A stretch of 64,000 nt of DNA from Salmonella enterica subsp. enterica serovar Choleraesuis. Its GTDB lineage: Bacteria; Pseudomonadota; Gammaproteobacteria; Enterobacterales; Enterobacteriaceae. A program made the translations under genes and the position numbers. Within the stretch, counting starts at the first letter, position 1. Each line of letters begins with the position of its first letter. Below the pieces are notes generated by a model. That model saw only the letters and a program-made list of their open reading frames with translations. It ran no database searches and was not told where the DNA came from. Shown here in pieces: positions 59,495-64,000 of this stretch. The stretch covers positions 2,914,001 through 2,978,000 of the forward strand of contig AP025685.1 in assembly GCA_022846635.1 (NCBI GenBank), in the 5' to 3' direction.

Positions 59495-61156
59495 ATGTGT
59501 TCAATCTTTGGTGTTCTGGATATTAAAACTGATGCCGGTGAGTTGCGTAAAAAAGCGTTGGAATTATCGCGCCTGATGCGCCACCGTGGCCCGGATTGGT
59601 CCGGTATTTATGCGTCCGATCGGGCTATCCTCGCCCATGAACGCCTGTCGATTGTTGACGTTAACGCCGGTGCTCAGCCACTCTACAACGCCGACCACAC
59701 CCATGCTCTGGCGGTAAACGGTGAAATTTATAACCACCAGGCTCTGCGCGCCGAATACGGCGATCGCTACGCATTCCAGACCGGCTCTGACTGTGAAGTA
59801 ATTCTGGCGTTGTATCAGGAAAAAGGCCCGGACTTCCTCGATGAACTGGAAGGCATGTTTGCTTTTGCGCTCTATGACAGCCAGCAGGATGCTTATCTGA
59901 TTGGTCGTGACCATATCGGGATCATTCCTCTTTATATGGGCTATGACGAGCACGGCAACCTGTATGTCGCCTCAGAGATGAAAGCACTGGTTCCGGTCTG
60001 CCGCACCATTAAAGAGTTCCCTGCCGGGAGCTATCTGTGGAGCAAAGACGGCGAGATTAAAAGTTACTATCAGCGCGATTGGTTCGATTACGATGCGGTG
60101 AAAGACAACCAAACCGATAAGGTTGCCCTGCGCGAAGCGCTGGAGGAGTCAGTAAAAAGCCATCTGATGTCTGATGTGCCTTATGGCGTATTACTTTCCG
60201 GCGGTCTCGACTCGTCGGTTATCTCGGCCATTACTAAAAAATATGCCGCGCGCCGGATTGAAGATCAGGAGCGTAGTGAAGCCTGGTGGCCACAGCTGCA
60301 CTCTTTCGCCGTAGGCCTGAAAGGCGCGCCGGACCTGAAAGCGGCTCAGGAAGTTGCCGACCATCTTGGCACCGTACACCATGAAATTCACTTTACGGTG
60401 CAGGAAGGCCTGGATGCTATCCGCGATGTTATCTATCACATTGAAACTTATGATGTAACGACAATCCGCGCTTCAACGCCGATGTATCTTATGTCACGTA
60501 AAATCAAAGCGATGGGTATCAAAATGGTCCTGTCGGGTGAAGGCTCCGATGAGGTGTTTGGCGGCTATCTCTACTTCCATAAAGCGCCAAACGCTAAAGA
60601 GTTGCATGAAGAGACCGTACGTAAACTACAGGCGCTGCATATGTTCGATTGCGCCCGAGCAAACAAAGCGATGTCCGCCTGGGGCGTGGAAGCGCGCGTA
60701 CCGTTCCTCGATAAGAAATTCCTCGATGTCGCGATGCGCATCAACCCGCAGGATAAAATGTGCGGCAACGGCAAAATGGAAAAACACATTCTGCGTGAAT
60801 GCTTTGAATCCTATCTGCCGGCAAGCGTTGCCTGGCGCCAGAAAGAGCAGTTCTCCGATGGCGTGGGTTATAGCTGGATTGATACCTTAAAAGAGGTGGC
60901 GGCACAGCAAGTAAGCGATCGGCAGCTGGAGACTGCGGCCTTCCGCTTCCCATATAACACGCCAACCTCTAAAGAAGCTTATCTGTATCGCGAAGTTTTC
61001 GAAGAGTTATTCCCGGTACCCAGCGCTGCAGAGTGCGTTCCCGGAGGCCCTTCAGTCGCCTGCTCTTCGGCAAAAGCTATCGAATGGGATGAAGCGTTCA
61101 AAACGATGAACGATCCTTCAGGTCGCGCAGTTGGCGTGCATCAGTCGGCTTATTGA
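59495..61156 (+). CDS. asnB: Asparagine synthetase B, glutamine-hydrolysing
   Basis: AsnB makes asparagine from aspartate with ATP and glutamine-derived ammonia. The protein is 553 residues (E. coli 554). MCSIFGVLD gives the glutaminase nucleophile Cys2 after Met removal; RHRGPDWSG and NGEIYNH follow. The synthetase domain has the ATP-pyrophosphatase loop LLSGGLDSSVISAI (about 232-240) and SGEGSDEVFGGY. Single gene between the nag operon and the Met/Leu/Gln tRNA operon. Confidence 0.98.
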   Translation: MCSIFGVLDIKTDAGELRKKALELSRLMRHRGPDWSGIYASDRAILAHERLSIVDVNAGAQPLYNADHTHALAVNGEIYNHQALRAEYGDRYAFQTGSDCEVILALYQEKGPDFLDELEGMFAFALYDSQQDAYLIGRDHIGIIPLYMGYDEHGNLYVASEMKALVPVCRTIKEFPAGSYLWSKDGEIKSYYQRDWFDYDAVKDNQTDKVALREALEESVKSHLMSDVPYGVLLSGGLDSSVISAITKKYAARRIEDQERSEAWWPQLHSFAVGLKGAPDLKAAQEVADHLGTVHHEIHFTVQEGLDAIRDVIYHIETYDVTTIRASTPMYLMSRKIKAMGIKMVLSGEGSDEVFGGYLYFHKAPNAKELHEETVRKLQALHMFDCARANKAMSAWGVEARVPFLDKKFLDVAMRINPQDKMCGNGKMEKHILRECFESYLPASVAWRQKEQFSDGVGYSWIDTLKEVAAQQVSDRQLETAAFRFPYNTPTSKEAYLYREVFEELFPVPSAAECVPGGPSVACSSAKAIEWDEAFKTMNDPSGRAVGVHQSAY

Positions 61157-61163
61157 TTCATAC

Positions 61164-61198
61164 AGCGGGTGGATATATCGTTTCCACCCGCTTTATTT
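61164..61198 (+). terminator. Rho-independent terminator of asnB
   Basis: AGCGGGTGGA (61164-61173) and TCCACCCGCT (61183-61192) form a 10-bp stem followed by TTATTT, 8 bases after the asnB stop. Confidence 0.8.
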
Positions 61199-61408
61199 CC
61201 ACCCTATTTCCGCCGTATATATTCTGCTTTGCGCCTCCCCCGGCAATTTGCGCTGTCCATCCCTGTTACGATTTACTTTCTGCCCACAGTTGCGGTAAAA
61301 ATTCACCGACTCGTCAGCAACAAACCCTTTGATGGCAGGGATTTTATGCGTTTTTTGTCGATAATTTCATCAAGCTGTTCGCAAGTCAGTCAAACAACTT
61401 ATCCAGAC

Positions 61409-61458
61409 CCCTTTTCGAGAAAAAAGGGGTTGACGCTGCCAGGCCCAATACGCATAAT
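61409..61458 (+). promoter_or_regulatory. Promoter of the Met-Leu-Gln tRNA operon
   Basis: TTGACG (61430-61435), 17 bases and CATAAT (61453-61458), followed by the GC-rich GCGCCCCGC discriminator typical of stringently controlled promoters. A CCCCTTTT/AAAAGGGG hairpin sits immediately upstream (about 61408-61429) and abuts the -35. Confidence 0.75.
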
Positions 61459-61497
61459 GCGCCCCGCAACGCCGATAAGGTAATGCAGAAATAAGAT

Positions 61498-61574
61498 GGC
61501 TACGTAGCTCAGCTGGTTAGAGCACATCACTCATAATGATGGGGTCACAGGTTCGAATCCCGTCGTAGCCACCA
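61498..61574 (+). tRNA. metT: tRNA-Met (CAU), elongator, first copy
   Basis: A 77-base tRNA with CCA: GGCTACGTAGCTCAGCTGG, anticodon CAT in ACTCATAATG, GGTTCGAATCC and GTAGCCACCA. First gene of the operon, corresponding to E. coli metT. Confidence 0.98.
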
Positions 61575-61583
61575 TAATTTCTT

Positions 61584-61668
61584 GCGGGAGTGGCGAAATT
61601 GGTAGACGCACCAGATTTAGGTTCTGGCGCCGCAAGGTGTGCGAGTTCAAGTCTCGCCTCCCGCACCA
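61584..61668 (+). tRNA. leuW: tRNA-Leu (UAG)
   Basis: An 85-base class II tRNA with CCA: GCGGGAGTGGCGAAATTGG, anticodon TAG in GATTTAGGTTC, a variable arm, and CTCCCGCACCA. Corresponds to E. coli leuW. Confidence 0.98.
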
Positions 61669-61689
61669 TTTCCTTATAACGTTGACGGA

Positions 61690-61764
61690 TGGGGTATCGC
61701 CAAGCGGTAAGGCACCGGTTTTTGATACCGGCATTCCCTGGTTCGAATCCAGGTACCCCAGCCA
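61690..61764 (+). tRNA. glnU: tRNA-Gln (UUG), first copy
   Basis: A 75-base tRNA with CCA: TGGGGTATCGCCAAGCGG, anticodon TTG in GTTTTTGATAC, and TACCCCAGCCA. The unpaired first T is typical of tRNA-Gln. Confidence 0.97.
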
Positions 61765-61803
61765 TCTTTTTGTCGACTCCTACGCTTTTAGCGTTTCAGT
61801 CGT

Positions 61804-61878
61804 TGGGGTATCGCCAAGCGGTAAGGCACCGGTTTTTGATACCGGCATTCCCTGGTTCGAATCCAGGTACCCCAGCCA
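61804..61878 (+). tRNA. glnW: tRNA-Gln (UUG), second copy
   Basis: A 75-base tRNA identical to the preceding Gln (UUG) gene, with CCA. Confidence 0.97.
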
Positions 61879-61911
61879 GTCGATGGCTGGTTAGTTGTAA
61901 AGCAACAATTT

Positions 61912-61988
61912 GGCTACGTAGCTCAGCTGGTTAGAGCACATCACTCATAATGATGGGGTCACAGGTTCGAATCCCGTCGTAGCCACCA
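61912..61988 (+). tRNA. metU: tRNA-Met (CAU), elongator, second copy
   Basis: A 77-base tRNA identical to the first Met gene of the operon, with CCA. Confidence 0.97.
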
Positions 61989-62031
61989 ATTTATTGAGAT
62001 GTCTTCAAAAAAGACGGCTCAAATGAAAAAT

Positions 62032-62106
62032 TGGGGTATCGCCAAGCGGTAAGGCACCGGATTCTGATTCCGGCATTCCGAGGTTCGAATCCTCGTACCC
62101 CAGCCA
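62032..62106 (+). tRNA. glnV: tRNA-Gln (CUG), first copy
   Basis: A 75-base tRNA with CCA: TGGGGTATCGCCAAGCGG, anticodon CTG in GATTCTGATTCC. Confidence 0.97.
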
Positions 62107-62130
62107 AATACAAAAATGTGGACCCATTAT

Positions 62131-62205
62131 TGGGGTATCGCCAAGCGGTAAGGCACCGGATTCTGATTCCGGCATTCCGAGGTTCGAATCCTCGTACCCC
62201 AGCCA
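62131..62205 (+). tRNA. glnX: tRNA-Gln (CUG), second copy
   Basis: A 75-base tRNA identical to the preceding Gln (CUG) gene, with CCA; last gene of the seven-tRNA operon, same order as E. coli. Confidence 0.97.
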
Positions 62206-62208
62206 CTT

Positions 62209-62235
62209 AAAAAAGCCTGCTTTTGCAGGCTTTTT
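62209..62235 (+). terminator. Terminator of the Met-Leu-Gln tRNA operon
   Basis: AAAGCCTGC-TTTT-GCAGGCTTTTT, 6 bases after the last CCA. Confidence 0.9.
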
Positions 62236-62299
62236 GCTTTTCTGAATCCAGAGCTATTGATATGCAAACGGGCAGTCTCTCAACTGCCCGCTTTCTTAG

Positions 62300-63475
62300 C
62301 TATAACCCCAGCGCGTACTTCAAAGCCGCCCGTTTAAGACCACCGGCTCTTCCTGCCGCCATCAGCCCCAGATTACGCGCAACCCGTAGCGGCGCTAAAG
62401 AATTGCTGAACGTACCGTAGAAGAGATCCATCGCACTTTGCATCATTAAGTTGTCACCGCGGCGGCGGCGCTGGTAGCGTTGCAGCACGACATCACTGGC
62501 CCACTGCTCTTCCGCCTTACGGGCGCGTGCCAGAACATCGATTAACTCAGCCACATCACGGTATCCTAAATTTACCCCCTGCCCGGCCAGCGGATGGATA
62601 GTGTGTGCCGCATCCCCAATTAGCACCACGCCTGAGCCGTAATAGCGCTGAGCGTGGCGACGTACCAGCGGAAAAGCACCGCAGGCCAGCGGTTCTACGT
62701 CACCCAATCGGGCCGGAAAGTGGCGTGCAATTTCATCGGCCAGGCGCGGCATACTCAATTGGCTGAGCGCTTTAATTCGCTGCGGGGAGTCGTACCAGAC
62801 TAAAGAGGCGTATTCGCCAAACAGCGGCAGAAATGCGCGCGGCCCGGCGGGTGTAAATTGCTGCCAGGTACTACCACCCGGCGCTTCAGCACAGCGCACA
62901 CTAATCAGCATGCAGGACTGAGGATATTCCCAGCCATCCACCCCGATACCGGCCCATTGGCGAATTCGTGAGTTTGCGCCGTCAGCACCGATAACCAGCG
63001 ACACATTGAGCTGCTCGCCATCGGCAAAATGCAGAGTCCGTTCCTGGGCATTTTGCGTCATGCTACTGAGTGTCGCCGGGCAGCGCAGAGTGATTTGCGG
63101 ATGAGCGGCCATGGCCTCCCACAGCGCCCGTTGCAGCACGTGGTTCTCCACCATGTAGCCAAGCACCGGCAGTTTCAACTCTGCGGCGCTAAAGCCAACG
63201 TGCGCGGTTTCCCACTCCCAGGTCTCCAGCTGGTTATATGGATGGCAGCGCATCGCCCGTACCGCAGGCCAGACATCCAGCTCTGACAACAGTGCCACCG
63301 AACCGCTGCTCAGCGCGGAAATCCGCACATCCGGCAGCGATGCGGCATCAAAATGCGGCGGTTCGTACTGCTCGATAACCGTCACTTCAAACCCTTCGCG
63401 AGCCAGACCCAACGCCGCAGCGGCCCCCACCATTCCACCGCCAACGACGGCAATTTCCGTATGTTGATACGCCAT
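62300..63475 (-). CDS. ubiF: 2-octaprenyl-3-methyl-6-methoxy-1,4-benzoquinol hydroxylase
   Basis: UbiF is a flavin monooxygenase that adds the last hydroxyl in aerobic ubiquinone synthesis. The protein is 391 residues, as in E. coli. The FAD-binding N-terminus is EIAVVGGGMVGAAAALGLAREGFEVTVIEQ; the middle motif is VIGADGANSRIR, and GDAAHTIHPLAGQGVNLGYRD contacts the flavin phosphates. It is divergent from miaB, as in E. coli. Confidence 0.96.
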   Translation of the reverse strand: MAYQHTEIAVVGGGMVGAAAALGLAREGFEVTVIEQYEPPHFDAASLPDVRISALSSGSVALLSELDVWPAVRAMRCHPYNQLETWEWETAHVGFSAAELKLPVLGYMVENHVLQRALWEAMAAHPQITLRCPATLSSMTQNAQERTLHFADGEQLNVSLVIGADGANSRIRQWAGIGVDGWEYPQSCMLISVRCAEAPGGSTWQQFTPAGPRAFLPLFGEYASLVWYDSPQRIKALSQLSMPRLADEIARHFPARLGDVEPLACGAFPLVRRHAQRYYGSGVVLIGDAAHTIHPLAGQGVNLGYRDVAELIDVLARARKAEEQWASDVVLQRYQRRRRGDNLMMQSAMDLFYGTFSNSLAPLRVARNLGLMAAGRAGGLKRAALKYALGL

Positions 63476-63616
63476 GATAGTTAATCCATAAGCCTCGTTA
63501 GCGCCAGTGTACCGGATTTTCCCGGCCAGGCGCAGTGCCCCCGCTACTGGTCACGACCCTGGCAAAGCATTACAATGTCGGCCCTCTATAGGTGGCTTTA
63601 ACTGAATGGCGCATCC

Positions 63617-64000
63617 ATGACCAAAAAACTCCATATCAAAACCTGGGGCTGTCAGATGAATGAGTATGATTCATCTAAGATGGCCGCACTCCTGGACAGC
63701 ACTCACGGTTTCACCCTCACCGAAGTGGCGGAAGAAGCAGATGTGCTGTTGCTAAATACCTGCTCTATCCGTGAAAAAGCACAGGAAAAGGTTTTCCATC
63801 AGTTAGGGCGCTGGAAAACGCTCAAAGAAAAAAATCCGGACGTGATTATCGGCGTTGGCGGCTGCGTGGCATCGCAGGAAGGCGACCATATTCGCCAGCG
63901 TGCCCACTATGTCGATATTATCTTTGGGCCTCAGACCCTGCACCGCCTGCCGGAAATGATTAATAAAGTCCGCGGCACCCGCAGCCCGGTAGTGGATGTG
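63617..64000 (+). CDS. miaB: tRNA-2-methylthio-N6-dimethylallyladenosine synthase, 5' part
   Basis: MiaB is a radical-SAM methylthiotransferase that modifies A37 of tRNAs reading U-starting codons. The first 128 codons are visible and the frame runs off the window. The N-terminal domain has the three cluster cysteines: Cys12 ([11 protein letters not shown]), the Cys in [11 protein letters not shown] (about 49) and that in [11 protein letters not shown] (about 83). It is next to the tRNA operon, as in E. coli. Confidence 0.96.
   Translation, partial: MTKKLHIKTWGCQMNEYDSSKMAALLDSTHGFTLTEVAEEADVLLLNTCSIREKAQEKVFHQLGRWKTLKEKNPDVIIGVGGCVASQEGDHIRQRAHYVDIIFGPQTLHRLPEMINKVRGTRSPVVDV

Noticed and set aside
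61637..61934. Plus-strand open frames of 81-85 codons with internal protein repeats
   Set aside because: They are translations of the duplicated tRNA-Gln genes and their spacers.

Overview
The window is a chromosomal segment of an enterobacterium (Enterobacteriaceae). Nearly every protein aligns along its length with its Escherichia coli counterpart, and gene order follows the E. coli galM-to-miaB interval. It is not E. coli itself. Several E. coli genes are absent from their usual places (pxpA and abrB between pxpC and gltA, chiPQ between fur and glnS, mngRAB beside cydA, one Val and one Lys tRNA gene). Other genes are present that E. coli lacks here: a methyltransferase gene and an Ada-AlkA fusion gene between nadA and the Lys tRNA cluster, and a half-size EamA transporter after kdpE. 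I cannot name the genus from sequence alone.

Layout. 1-3.5 kb: galM (3' part), gpmA, aroG with a perfect TyrR box, ybgS. 3.6-6.5 kb: zitB facing the nadA-pnuC NAD-supply operon, with a NadR operator. 6.5-8.7 kb: two divergent alkylation-repair genes around a 15-bp inverted repeat. 8.7-10 kb: minus-strand tRNA operon (Lys-Val-Lys-Lys-Lys) whose spacers and trailer carry five copies of a tRNA-3'-end-bearing, foldable element, with three tandem terminators. 10-15.7 kb: the ybgC-tolQRAB-pal-cpoB envelope operon. 15.8-19 kb: cydABX-ybgE, the cytochrome bd oxidase, with a perfect FNR site upstream. 19.7-29.4 kb: sdhCDAB-sucABCD, the TCA cycle operon, divergent from gltA (30-31.3 kb). 31.4-37.3 kb: nei, pxpC, pxpB, ybgI, phr, ybgA, ybfA, all on minus. 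37.6-45.8 kb: kdpFABCDE potassium system plus an EamA gene. 45.9-52.7 kb: pgm, seqA, ybfF, ybfE, fldA, fur, glnS. 52.8-59.2 kb: the divergent nagE / nagBAC-umpH regulon. 59.5-62.2 kb: asnB and the Met-Leu-Gln-Gln-Met-Gln-Gln tRNA operon. 62.3-64 kb: ubiF and the 5' part of miaB.

The genes are mostly housekeeping: central carbon flow (gltA, sdh, suc), respiration (cyd, sdh), envelope integrity (tol-pal), amino-sugar use (nag), iron and redox control (fur, fldA), K+ uptake (kdp), replication control (seqA) and translation (tRNAs, glnS, miaB). Small genes present include cydX, kdpF and a possible uof leader ORF before fur. I see no insertion sequence, prophage, CRISPR array or rRNA. The most unusual structure is the repeated tRNA-like element of the Lys tRNA operon, where paired base changes between copies suggest that the RNA fold is maintained.
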